A DNA stretch of 40,795 bases from an uncultured Bacteroidales bacterium (GTDB lineage: Bacteria > Bacteroidota > Bacteroidia > Bacteroidales > UBA932). Positions within the stretch are counted from its first letter, which is position 1. Each line of letters begins with the position of its first letter. The notes below the pieces were generated by a model. That model saw only the letters and a list, made by a program, of their open reading frames with translations, was not told the origin of the DNA and searched no databases. A program made the position numbers and the translations under genes. Where the stretch lies: NCBI GenBank assembly GCA_947367375.1, contig CANBDZ010000007.1, positions 1 through 40,795 of the forward strand, written 5' to 3'. This document shows, in pieces, positions 29,050 through 38,394 of this stretch.

Positions 29050-29148
29050 AGATTTCTCCATTCGCTTCGCTCAGTCGAAATGACAGTATTTAGTTTAGTT
29101 GAAATTGTCAAGTGTCATTTCGAGCGACCGAAGGGCGTCGAGAAATCT
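29050..29148. repeat. Long inverted repeat (36-nt arms) in the gap between DUF4434-like and MFS genes
   Basis: Arm 1 AGATTTCTCCATTCGCTTCGCTCAGTCGAAATGACA (29050-29085); arm 2 TGTCATTTCGAGCGACCGAAGGGCGTCGAGAAATCT (29113-29148); about 29/36 complementary by hand count. Confidence 0.85.
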
Positions 29149-29153
29149 TTGCT

Positions 29154-30242
29154 CTATTTAATGTTAAAATATTCCTTATACCTATTATATAAGTTACCCG
29201 CTGCTCCGTAGACCGACTGAGGGCTCAGGAAGTGAGGGAACTCGAATGTGATGGCCTTGTCATAACCGCAACGCTTTGCAGCCTCCAGCTTCAGACGAAG
29301 CTTGTCGAACTTGATAGGGAGGAATTTGATAGGCATGTCACGGTCGAAGGTCTCTGCGTTGGTCCAGCACTGCATTCCGTACTTGTCGGCCATCTTCTTG
29401 TTTACGCTGAAGAAGGCGTCGAGCTCGTCATAGTCGATGTGGCCGTCCTGGAACGCTACTGCATCTACAACGTCGTGGATACCTGAGAAAATCTGGCTCC
29501 ACTCTCTCTCATGAGCTTCAATCGAAACTGCGTCCTCTTTTGTAAGAGCGGCACCTGCAGCGCTTACAGCCTTCTTTCCGTCGATCCAAGGAGAGATGAA
29601 CACCGGCATGCCGCCAGAAACGTCCTTACACTGCTTACCCATTGCATGGAAAGCGTCCACAGCTCCGATGGTGTCGCGGCTGATCTCTGTGCTGAGGTAC
29701 CAGCCTCCGAAGCTGTCGTACTTCTCGCCGTACATCTTCCACACTTCGTCGATCACGAACTTGTTGTCCTCGATCTCGTGGCTCATGTCCTTTGTGTCCC
29801 AATACACGCCTGAGTCATAAAGTCCGAGATAGAACTTCATTCCGTGCTTCTGTGCAAGGCGGCAGAACATATCGATAAGGTCAACTGATGGCATGTAGCA
29901 GCCTTTCTTGAGAAGATATGGTGACGGATAGGTGATGAACTTGCGGTAGCCGCAGCGGATGTCGATCACTGTGTCGATTCCGATAGCCTTCATATATGCA
30001 AAATCCTGATCCCACTCTTTCTCACCCCAGTTCTGGTGAGGGATGTCGTGCGAGATCTCGTCGAGGAATGTTCCGGTGATTCTAAGTCCGTTGTCTTTAG
30101 GGACAATCAGTTCTCCTGCAGAAGATCCGGTAAGTACGGCACTCTTCTGCTCTGAAGAGCAGGATGAAAGAAGTGAAGGGGCTACCAGGGCTGAAGCGCC
30201 TCCGATTGCCATCGTCTTCAGAAAGTCTCTGCGGTCGTTCAT
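29154..30242 (-). CDS. DUF4434-like TIM-barrel (glycoside hydrolase-like) protein, Tat-type lipoprotein
   Basis: 362 aa; N terminus MNDRRDFLKTMAIGGASALVAPSLLSSCSS (RRDFLK twin-arginine plus lipobox); ITGTFLDEISHDIPHQNWGEKEWDQDFAYMKAIGIDTVIDIRCGY and GGWYLSTEI resemble DUF4434. Confidence 0.7.
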   Translation of the reverse strand: MNDRRDFLKTMAIGGASALVAPSLLSSCSSEQKSAVLTGSSAGELIVPKDNGLRITGTFLDEISHDIPHQNWGEKEWDQDFAYMKAIGIDTVIDIRCGYRKFITYPSPYLLKKGCYMPSVDLIDMFCRLAQKHGMKFYLGLYDSGVYWDTKDMSHEIEDNKFVIDEVWKMYGEKYDSFGGWYLSTEISRDTIGAVDAFHAMGKQCKDVSGGMPVFISPWIDGKKAVSAAGAALTKEDAVSIEAHEREWSQIFSGIHDVVDAVAFQDGHIDYDELDAFFSVNKKMADKYGMQCWTNAETFDRDMPIKFLPIKFDKLRLKLEAAKRCGYDKAITFEFPHFLSPQSVYGAAGNLYNRYKEYFNIK

Positions 30243-30286
30243 GTTATGTGGTTTATTAAGTTGATTTTTAAATGTCCATATCTACG

Positions 30287-30294
30287 CAAATATA
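30287..30294 (-). promoter_or_regulatory. Putative -7 box (TATATTTG on minus strand) for the DUF4434/MFS/ROK operon
   Basis: CAAATATA on plus strand = TATATTTG; no good -33 partner found. Confidence 0.4.
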
Positions 30295-30408
30295 TGAAAA
30301 TATTGTCAATTATATTAATTGTTGTGTGTTTCTTTCGTTGATTTGATGAAATTTTATAAAATCCCCGCAGAATTATTAAAATATTTTAATTATTTACTCC
30401 GAATTACG

Positions 30409-30438
30409 CTTGAAATATGTTTTATTTTACTAATTTTG
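30409..30438 (+). promoter_or_regulatory. Putative promoter of the susC/susD operon (CTTG-N18-TAATTTTG)
   Basis: TAATTTTG 30431-30438; CTTG 30409-30412; about 46 nt upstream of the first ATG. Confidence 0.55.
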
Positions 30439-30484
30439 TCGATTACTAACTATATCACTTAATTGGCTAATTGTATATAACCAT

Positions 30485-31813
30485 ATGCAAAGAATTCTGA
30501 TAACCTTGGCGGCAGCCCTGACCCTGCTTTCTTGTGCAGGAAACAAAGAGAAGAACCACAATTACATGTGGTTTGACTGCGAGGCCAACTATGCAACCCT
30601 TTCTCATCCTGATTCCATTAAATTCTATCTCAAGAAGTGTAAGGATCTCGGTTTCGACAATGTTGTAGTCGATGTGAAGTCCATTATGGGTGAGGTTCTC
30701 TATGACAGTGAGATTGCTCCATATATGGGTGATTGGGAAGGTGTAGAGAGAGCACGTGACTATGATATGCTTGGCTACTTCATCAAGTATGGTCACAGAA
30801 TGGGTCTTAAGGTTTTTGGTTCCCTCAATGTCTTTGCAGGCGGACACAACTACTTTGACCGCGGTGTTGTCTATATGGATAAGGCTGCATGGCAGTCTAT
30901 CTGCTACCATAACGGAAAGCTTACTCCTATTTCAGAGATCAAGTCGAACTACAACTGTATGATGAACCCGTCAAATCCAGAGGTTCAGGAGTACCAGATC
31001 GAGATCCTTAAGGAGTTTGCACGCAAGTATCCTGAGGTGGATGGTCTCATCTTCGACAGAGTGCGTTACGACGGCGTCACAGCTGATTTCAGCGAGCTCT
31101 CGAAGAAGCAGTTTGAGGAATATGCCGGAGTTACAGTAGAGAACTACCCTGAGGACATCCTCAGCTGGTATGACGAGAAGGGTAACCTCCGTGACAACTG
31201 GGTGCTTGGCAAATATGCAAAAGAGTGGATTGAGTGGCGTGCAGGCGTGATCCACGATTTCGTGGAGAAGGCTCATGAGGCTCTCAAGGAGGTCAATCCT
31301 GACCTAATCATCGGTGACTACACAGGAGCGTGGTATCCGACTTATTGGCAGCTCGGAGTAAACTGGGCAAGCCAGGAATATGACCCATATCAGGTGCCGC
31401 AGTACCAGTCTTGGGCTACAGAAGATTATCATAAGACAGGTTATGCTGAGATGCTTGACATCTACATGACAGGTCTTTACTATACACTCATCACAAAGGA
31501 CGATGTGGACAGAGCGACAGGTGTTGTCGGCCAGCGCAGCGAGGCAGGTATGGACAACAGCCTTACTTATTGCTACAGTGTTGAGGGCGGTGCTGAGATC
31601 GCAAAGGAGATCACCAATGGTGTTGTACCTGTGATCGGATCCATCTATGTTGAGCAGTACCTCGGTGACTTCACTCCATTCGGACCTGCTGTTACTCAGG
31701 CTCTCAAGAGCACTGACGGTGTGATGATCTTCGACATCGTACACCTGAACAAACACAAGCTCTGGGACGAGCTTGAGGTGGCTATGAAAAACGCGGAAGA
31801 AACTAATAACTAA
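30485..31813 (+). CDS. GHL10-like (YngK-type) TIM-barrel glycoside hydrolase-like lipoprotein
   Basis: 442 aa; lipobox LLSCAG; MWFDCEANYATLSHPDSIKFYLKKCKDLGFDNVVVDVKS and VDGLIFDRVRYDG. Confidence 0.75.
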   Translation: MQRILITLAAALTLLSCAGNKEKNHNYMWFDCEANYATLSHPDSIKFYLKKCKDLGFDNVVVDVKSIMGEVLYDSEIAPYMGDWEGVERARDYDMLGYFIKYGHRMGLKVFGSLNVFAGGHNYFDRGVVYMDKAAWQSICYHNGKLTPISEIKSNYNCMMNPSNPEVQEYQIEILKEFARKYPEVDGLIFDRVRYDGVTADFSELSKKQFEEYAGVTVENYPEDILSWYDEKGNLRDNWVLGKYAKEWIEWRAGVIHDFVEKAHEALKEVNPDLIIGDYTGAWYPTYWQLGVNWASQEYDPYQVPQYQSWATEDYHKTGYAEMLDIYMTGLYYTLITKDDVDRATGVVGQRSEAGMDNSLTYCYSVEGGAEIAKEITNGVVPVIGSIYVEQYLGDFTPFGPAVTQALKSTDGVMIFDIVHLNKHKLWDELEVAMKNAEETNN

Positions 31814-31828
31814 CCAAATAACTAAGTA

Positions 31829-34800
31829 ATGAAAGCGATTTACAGAAATCTGCTTGTCGTGTTCCTTTTCCTTTTTGCCGGGGCTGCGGCGTATGCACAG
31901 CCTTCAGTAAGAGGTAAGGTGACCGACATTGACGGCCAGCCTCTTCCAGGCGTGGCTGTCATGGTGACAGGCACCACTAACGGTACAATGACCGACATTG
32001 ACGGAACCTATTCACTTTCAGGTCTCAAAGTCGGTGATGTCATCCTGTTCTCAAGCCTCGGAATGGGCGACCAGTCATTCAACTGTGACGGAAAACTTTC
32101 CAAGCTTGACGTGACAATGAAAGAGGACGCTACTTTCCTCGAAGAGACTATCGTAGTCGGCTACGGTGTCCAAAAGAAATCATCCATGACTTCAGCCGTA
32201 TCGGCTATGAAGGGAGATGAACTCCTCAAGGCACCTGCAACTAACGTGTCCCAGCTTATCGCCGGTAAACTTTCGGGTGTGTCTTCTGTGCAGGAGTCCG
32301 GTGAGCCAGGTCTTGACCAGGCTTCACTGCGTATCCGCGGAGCTCAGTATGGTGCCAAGTATGTTGTTGATGGATTCCCAGTTGAGAACATCAATGACAT
32401 TGACCCTTATGATATCGAGAGCATATCAGTTCTTAAGGATGGTGCATCTGCAGCGGTTTACGGTCTTCAGGCAGCAAATGGTATCATCATCGTAACTACA
32501 AAGAAGGGTAAGGCAGGTAAGCCGAAGATTACATATAACGCATCTTTGGGAGCCTCGATGAATGCGAATTTCCCTGAGTTCATGGACGGCCCTCAGTTCG
32601 CTTACTATTACAATGTTGCTGATATGATGGATAAGCTTGCCTCAGGTGCAATCAGTTCGGAAGCTGAGTATGTTCCGGTATATACCCAGGAGCAGGTTCA
32701 GCTGATGCTTAACGACGATCCTACAGATGGTTGGGATAATGTCAACTACATTGACAAAGTGTTCGGAACAGGTCTTACTCAGAAACATAATGTCACTGTT
32801 CAGGGTGGTAATGACAATTCCAAATATTTTGCTTCGTTCGGATATCTTGGCCAGCAGGGAAATATTGACAACTTCAACTATGACAGGTACAATGTCCGTA
32901 TGAATCTCGAGTCTGAGCTTGCTAAGAATGTGAAGTTCACAATGGGATTGTCAGGAGTGTTCTCTAACCGTCAGACTCCGGGATATGCAGCCGGTGGAAC
33001 AGATGCCAACTTTGACCTCGGTGAGACTGGATGGCTCTCTATTGCCAGCCAAACCATCATTATGCATCCGTATCTCCCTGAGACATACAATGGAATGTAC
33101 ACATCTACATTAAAGAAGAACACCTCTCTTCCACAGTCTCCTCTAGCTGCTATATATGAATCGGGTTACAAGAAGACAAGAGGTATGGATGTTTCCGCAA
33201 ATGCTTCTCTCTCTTATGACGTTCCAAATGTGAAGGGCCTTCAGTTCAAGGTTTCCGGAGCATTCGACTATGGTGCGTCAATGAACAAGAACCTCAACAC
33301 GCCTTACTCTGTTATGGCTTATTCTGACGGTGTCTGGACTGAAAAGGCTGACCCACGTGGTACAGGTAGCGGAGTTAACCTCGGCGAAGGTACAACTTAC
33401 TATCAGAGAATGACAGCACAGGGTGGCGTGACTTACACAAATACATTCGGAAAGCATTTTGTAGATCTCCTCGCATTGATGGAGGTAAATGACAATAAGT
33501 CAAATGCACATTCTGCTTATGCCAAGCTTCTGCCGTTTGCCGCGCTTCCTGAGCTCAAATACGGACAGCCGGAAGAGTCTCCGATTGACGGTAAGAGTGA
33601 TGCTTCGCGTTCAGCCGGTTATGTGTTCCGCGCGCGTTACAATTGGGATGAAAGATATCTTGCGGAATTTACTGGCCGTTATGACGGATCATACAAATTT
33701 GCAGGTATGCGTACAACCCGTTGGGGTTTCTTCCCTTCAGCATCAGTAGCGTGGAATATGTCCAAGGAGCCTTGGATGGCAAGATACTCTTCTTTGGATG
33801 ATCTGAAGATCAGAGGATCCGTTGCTCTTCTTGGTAACGACCTGGGTACAAGTGCATATATGTACTCAAACAACTATACAAAATATGACTATCAGGTCAT
33901 TTATGGACCATTGGGCTCAGGCTCTACAGTCAATCCTGCATACAAGGATGCCGGTAACGGAAACATCGATCTCACTTGGGAGAAGAGCCTTTCATACAAC
34001 GTAGGTTTTGACCTCAGCATGTGGAACGGAAAGCTTTCAATGGAGGTTGACGGCTTCTACAATTATGTGTTTGATATGCTTACTGCCCAGAGTTCGGGAT
34101 ATCCTTCTTCAATGGGAGGCTACTATATGTCTTATATCAACCACAATGCATACGATACCAAGGGTGTTGATGTGCTCGTTGCACATAGAAATCATGTTTT
34201 GGTTGGTGGCAAGCCGTTCCAGTATGGCATAAGCGCCACTGTAACCTATGCAAGGAGCCGTTGGCTGGTTTATCAGGATGAGCCGAATACTCCTGACAAC
34301 CAGAGAGTTGTAGGTACACCTCTTGGTGCTATTATGGCTTGGACTGCAGACGGACTTTATAAGAGCGAAGAGGAAATCGACAACTCTGCGTGGTATGGTA
34401 CACGCCCTTGCGTCGGTGACATCAAGTATGTCGACATCAACGGAGACGGAAAGATCGACTGGAGCGACCGCGGTAAAGTCGGACGTACAAACCGTCCTGA
34501 GCTTACTTATGGTCTCAACCTCGACTTCGCTTGGAACGGCATTGACTTCAATGCACAGTTCACCGGTGGTGCCCTCTTTGATGTGTCCCTCACAGGTACT
34601 TACTATAACTACAATGATGATAATACAGTATGGACTCAGACATTCAAGGAGAATGCAAACTCTCCTCTCTTCCTTGTAGAGAACGCATACAGTATCTATA
34701 ATCCTGACGGAACCTTCCCTCGTATTACTCTCGGTTCTCCAGGACACGGTGGTGACAATGGTCTTGCCTCTACATTCTGGCTCCGCGATGGTAAATATAT

Positions 34801-35011
34801 CCGTTTGAAATCAGCTCAGCTCGGATATACCTTCCCTTCAAAGTGGACAAGCCGCATCAATATGGAGGCACTTAGAATCTTCGTTGAAGGACAGAATATC
34901 TTCACTATCGACGGCCTTCCGGAAGGTATTGACCCTGAGTCTCCAGGTGTAAACAACGGTTATTACCCTCAGCAGCGCCTTGTCATGGGTGGTTTGACTA
35001 TAACATTCTAA
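31829..35011 (+). CDS. SusC/RagA family TonB-linked outer membrane protein
   Basis: 1060 aa; signal peptide, VRGKVTDIDGQPLPGVAVMVTGTTNGTMTDIDGTYSL CarboxypepD_reg-like domain, TIVVGYGVQKKSSMTSAVS plug, aromatic-rich beta-barrel, C-terminal GLTITF. Confidence 0.96.
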   Translation: MKAIYRNLLVVFLFLFAGAAAYAQPSVRGKVTDIDGQPLPGVAVMVTGTTNGTMTDIDGTYSLSGLKVGDVILFSSLGMGDQSFNCDGKLSKLDVTMKEDATFLEETIVVGYGVQKKSSMTSAVSAMKGDELLKAPATNVSQLIAGKLSGVSSVQESGEPGLDQASLRIRGAQYGAKYVVDGFPVENINDIDPYDIESISVLKDGASAAVYGLQAANGIIIVTTKKGKAGKPKITYNASLGASMNANFPEFMDGPQFAYYYNVADMMDKLASGAISSEAEYVPVYTQEQVQLMLNDDPTDGWDNVNYIDKVFGTGLTQKHNVTVQGGNDNSKYFASFGYLGQQGNIDNFNYDRYNVRMNLESELAKNVKFTMGLSGVFSNRQTPGYAAGGTDANFDLGETGWLSIASQTIIMHPYLPETYNGMYTSTLKKNTSLPQSPLAAIYESGYKKTRGMDVSANASLSYDVPNVKGLQFKVSGAFDYGASMNKNLNTPYSVMAYSDGVWTEKADPRGTGSGVNLGEGTTYYQRMTAQGGVTYTNTFGKHFVDLLALMEVNDNKSNAHSAYAKLLPFAALPELKYGQPEESPIDGKSDASRSAGYVFRARYNWDERYLAEFTGRYDGSYKFAGMRTTRWGFFPSASVAWNMSKEPWMARYSSLDDLKIRGSVALLGNDLGTSAYMYSNNYTKYDYQVIYGPLGSGSTVNPAYKDAGNGNIDLTWEKSLSYNVGFDLSMWNGKLSMEVDGFYNYVFDMLTAQSSGYPSSMGGYYMSYINHNAYDTKGVDVLVAHRNHVLVGGKPFQYGISATVTYARSRWLVYQDEPNTPDNQRVVGTPLGAIMAWTADGLYKSEEEIDNSAWYGTRPCVGDIKYVDINGDGKIDWSDRGKVGRTNRPELTYGLNLDFAWNGIDFNAQFTGGALFDVSLTGTYYNYNDDNTVWTQTFKENANSPLFLVENAYSIYNPDGTFPRITLGSPGHGGDNGLASTFWLRDGKYIRLKSAQLGYTFPSKWTSRINMEALRIFVEGQNIFTIDGLPEGIDPESPGVNNGYYPQQRLVMGGLTITF

Positions 35012-35017
35012 TCAATA

Positions 35018-36688
35018 ATGAGATTGTTTATGAAGAACATATATAAATTGATTTTCACTGCATTGATGGCGTTGGGAATGGTTTCCTGCACATCATATCT
35101 GGATATGTCGCCTACCGACAGAGTCTCGGAGAAGGTAATGTGGGAGACAACCGCAAATGCAGAATACCACGTGAACTATCTGTACAGCTATGTATATGAT
35201 GTCGTGATGACCCAGAGCAGGGCAGGTGAGACCGAGGCTTTCACTGATATGCTTAAATATGGTTCATATAACTATATGACCAGATGCTTTATTCCAAGTG
35301 AGATTTCATACGGTCTCTCTACTACATTGACAGCAGGTTATGTCGATACATACCTTGGAAGCTGGACTCTCTGGTATTCAGGTATTACAAAGACAAACAA
35401 AGCCCTTTCGCTTCTTGCCAAGTTCGGCCAGATGTCTCCTGAGGATAAGACCCGTATCGAAGCAGAGATCCGATTTGTACGTGCCTTCCTGTATTTTGAC
35501 CTTATGAAACGTTATAAGGAGATCATTCTTTATAATGAGAATATGGATGAGTATCAGAAAGATAAGGAGATCAGCACAGAGGAGGAGGGTTGGAACTTTA
35601 TCCAGTCTGACCTTGAATTTGCAGCTGCAAACCTTCCTGATAGAACAGCTTCAAAAGGACGTATTGACAAAGGTATGGCCTGGGGATATCTTTCACGTGC
35701 GATGCTTTATGCAGAGCGCTGGGATGTAGTAAAGACAGCAGCTGAGGAAGTGGAGAAGCTTGGCTATCAGCTTGAGGCAGACTACACGGATGCATTGATG
35801 AAGGATACCGGTCTCGGAAACAATGAGGCTATACTTCAGTACCACTTTGACAGAGCAAGCAACGTTACCAATCCGTATGATTTCTACTATACACCAGGTG
35901 GTGACTACACTATCTATGGTGAAGCCGGTGGCGGATATGGTACTCCTACACAGGAGATGGTAGAGTCCTACGAGTATGCAAAGGGAGGATTTCCTGATTG
36001 GACTCCATGGCATGGTACAACCAAGCAGACCCCTCCATATTCTGAGCTTGAACCGCGCTTCCACGCTACTATCCTTTACAATGGAGCACAGTGGAAGAAT
36101 CGTACAATCGAACCTTATGTAGGTGGCGCTGACGGCTGGAGCCAGTGGAACATTGAACGTGAGCCTAAGGGACGTACCACTACTGGTTATTATCTCCGCA
36201 AGATGGTTGATGAAACTCACGATGTGATCGCATATTCAAACGGTGTGCAGCCTTTGAGCGTTCTCCGTTATGCAGAGGTTCTTCTCAATAAGGCAGAGGC
36301 TTGCTACCATCTTGATGATGCAGCAGGTGCCAATGCTGCTGTAAGAGCTATACGTGAGCGTGTCGGCCTTCCTTACACAGACAAGGGTGGTTCTGCTCTT
36401 TGGGATGCAATCCGTCAGGAGAGAAAGGTTGAGCTCGCTTATGAAGGCCTCTGGTACTGGGATCTTCGCCGTTGGGGTGTTGCTCACATGCAGTATCCTG
36501 AAGGTCTCACCGGATACCAGCAGCACGGTCTTAAGATCGAAAGCAATGGTGACGGTACATTCACATACACCTATGTGTCTGTAGACGATCAGGACAGAAA
36601 CTTCCCAGAGAAGATGTATCGTTTCCCTATGCCGACAGGTGAGCTTAATAATAACGGTGCTGTTGATCAGTATCCTGAGTGGAAATAA
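35018..36688 (+). CDS. SusD/RagB family nutrient-binding lipoprotein
   Basis: 556 aa; lipobox MVSCTSYLDMSPTDRVSE, VRFVRAFLYFDLMKRYKE-type helix, LRYAEVLLNKAEACYHL, ERKVELAYEGLWYWDLRRWG. Start could be 35030. Confidence 0.95.
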   Translation: MRLFMKNIYKLIFTALMALGMVSCTSYLDMSPTDRVSEKVMWETTANAEYHVNYLYSYVYDVVMTQSRAGETEAFTDMLKYGSYNYMTRCFIPSEISYGLSTTLTAGYVDTYLGSWTLWYSGITKTNKALSLLAKFGQMSPEDKTRIEAEIRFVRAFLYFDLMKRYKEIILYNENMDEYQKDKEISTEEEGWNFIQSDLEFAAANLPDRTASKGRIDKGMAWGYLSRAMLYAERWDVVKTAAEEVEKLGYQLEADYTDALMKDTGLGNNEAILQYHFDRASNVTNPYDFYYTPGGDYTIYGEAGGGYGTPTQEMVESYEYAKGGFPDWTPWHGTTKQTPPYSELEPRFHATILYNGAQWKNRTIEPYVGGADGWSQWNIEREPKGRTTTGYYLRKMVDETHDVIAYSNGVQPLSVLRYAEVLLNKAEACYHLDDAAGANAAVRAIRERVGLPYTDKGGSALWDAIRQERKVELAYEGLWYWDLRRWGVAHMQYPEGLTGYQQHGLKIESNGDGTFTYTYVSVDDQDRNFPEKMYRFPMPTGELNNNGAVDQYPEWK

Positions 36689-36699
36689 TAATAACGGAT

Positions 36700-38391
36700 A
36701 TGAATATGAAGAAAATATACAATCTGATCTTTATCGTCGTTCTTGCACTGGCTGCTTCGTGCCAGAAGCCTCAGTATGTTGAACCGACGGCAGACCGTCA
36801 GGGTATTACCAGCTTGACTGCGTATTTCACTTCTGGAAAATATGTGGATCAGGCAATTGCAAAGCTTGACGTGACAGACGAGAATATGGATTACTACGTC
36901 ATCGAGATTCCTTGGTTCTTCCCTGAGGAGTCAGAAGATCCGACTACAATCTATATGTCAAGTCTTCGTATCAGAGCTGAGCTTGCTCCTAATTGTAAAA
37001 TTGAGCCTGCATTGACAGTCCTTGACCTTAATCTTGAGAACAGGTTCCAGTTTACAAACAACAGGGGAGAGACCCGTGACATCATCATTACAGGTAAGAG
37101 AACGAAGTCTAAGAAGAACAATCTTATGTCATTCGCTCTTACAGATCCATATCGTATCGACGGATTTATCAATGATGACACTAATGAAATCTATCTCTTC
37201 ACTACTGATGATCTTACAGGTTTCAGTGCGGAGGCTGTAGCTTGTGCACATGCTACTGTAGAGACAAATCTTTCAGTCAAGAAGGATTATAACAATGACC
37301 AGGAGGTTACAGTTCTGGCACAGGATGGAAAGACTGAAAGAACTTATACTATCCAGAAGAGATATCCGAACAAAATCCCTTATGGTTTCAGGACTGAATC
37401 TGCAAGACAGCTCTTCAACTTCGAACCGGTAAGCCGCCTCGGATTCCCAGAGTACACTGTAACTGTAAATCCGTCACTTGCTTATGTTGGAGGTAACCTT
37501 GTGGTATGTCTTGGCAATGGTGACACTCCTGTCTATCTTGACGGCCTTACAGGTGTAAAGACAGGTGAGATCAACCTTGGTTCTGCAACTCCAGCAGCTG
37601 TAACAAATGATGAGGGAGGAAATGTCATCATCACTAATCACGCTGAGCCACAGGAAACACTTGAGATCTATAAGACCAAGTCTGTGACAGAGGCACCTGT
37701 CCTCTTCCACTCATTTGTGAACGAAACAGATGTCCCTGTGGGTTACAATGTGAAGGTGCATGGTAACATTGACACAGATGCAGTCATTATCCTTACTCAC
37801 GAGGGTGTTGCAGGTGTTACTGAGACAAGCAAATACACAAGAGTTGTAGTTTCCGGTGGCGCAGTAGTTTCGACAGAGACAGTCGACCTTGCAGGTCTTG
37901 GACTCTCTTGGGGTGCGGCTCCTACTAATGCTGCCAAGGTAGTACCTGTGTCGGCTAAGGCTGAGGATGGCGTAATGCTCTGCTACTACTCTTACAACAC
38001 AATCGTCTATGTCAATGGAAATGGTGCAATCGCAGCTACGCTTCCTGTTCTTGATGAGGGAATCAGCTCGAACTACAACACTAATGTAATGGAGGCGAAG
38101 ACTTACAATAATGCACCTTATGCCATCCATATGGTATCGAGCCACTTCCCGATGTGGGGTTGCGGCCCTCATATCAGAGTGTTTGACATATCCTCTCCAG
38201 GTTCAATCAAGGATGGAATGACAGTTCTTGAGAACACAGCTATCGAGTGGTATCAGACCGCAGCCCAGGGTTGTGCTGCAGCTGATGTGATCATGGCTCC
38301 ATCAACAGACGGATTCAAGGTGTATATCTACTACTTCGACCATAACGCCGGTGTTATCGGAGGTTATGTCGCTGACTGTATTGACATTTAA
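36700..38391 (+). CDS. DUF5018-like lipoprotein
   Basis: MNMKKIYNLIFIVVLALAASCQKPQYVEPTADRQGITSLTAYF; the track start at 36679 overlaps susD, ATG 36700 or 36706 preferred. Position after SusD and N-terminal pattern suggest DUF5018. Confidence 0.6.
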   Translation: MNMKKIYNLIFIVVLALAASCQKPQYVEPTADRQGITSLTAYFTSGKYVDQAIAKLDVTDENMDYYVIEIPWFFPEESEDPTTIYMSSLRIRAELAPNCKIEPALTVLDLNLENRFQFTNNRGETRDIIITGKRTKSKKNNLMSFALTDPYRIDGFINDDTNEIYLFTTDDLTGFSAEAVACAHATVETNLSVKKDYNNDQEVTVLAQDGKTERTYTIQKRYPNKIPYGFRTESARQLFNFEPVSRLGFPEYTVTVNPSLAYVGGNLVVCLGNGDTPVYLDGLTGVKTGEINLGSATPAAVTNDEGGNVIITNHAEPQETLEIYKTKSVTEAPVLFHSFVNETDVPVGYNVKVHGNIDTDAVIILTHEGVAGVTETSKYTRVVVSGGAVVSTETVDLAGLGLSWGAAPTNAAKVVPVSAKAEDGVMLCYYSYNTIVYVNGNGAIAATLPVLDEGISSNYNTNVMEAKTYNNAPYAIHMVSSHFPMWGCGPHIRVFDISSPGSIKDGMTVLENTAIEWYQTAAQGCAAADVIMAPSTDGFKVYIYYFDHNAGVIGGYVADCIDI

Positions 38392-38394
38392 CAG

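Noticed and set aside
34109-34747. 212-aa minus-strand ORF inside susC
   Set aside because: Antisense to a clear SusC gene, no recognisable domain, Cys/Val-rich composition typical of shadow translation.
35693-36220. 175-aa minus-strand ORF inside susD
   Set aside because: Antisense to a clear SusD CDS; no recognisable features.
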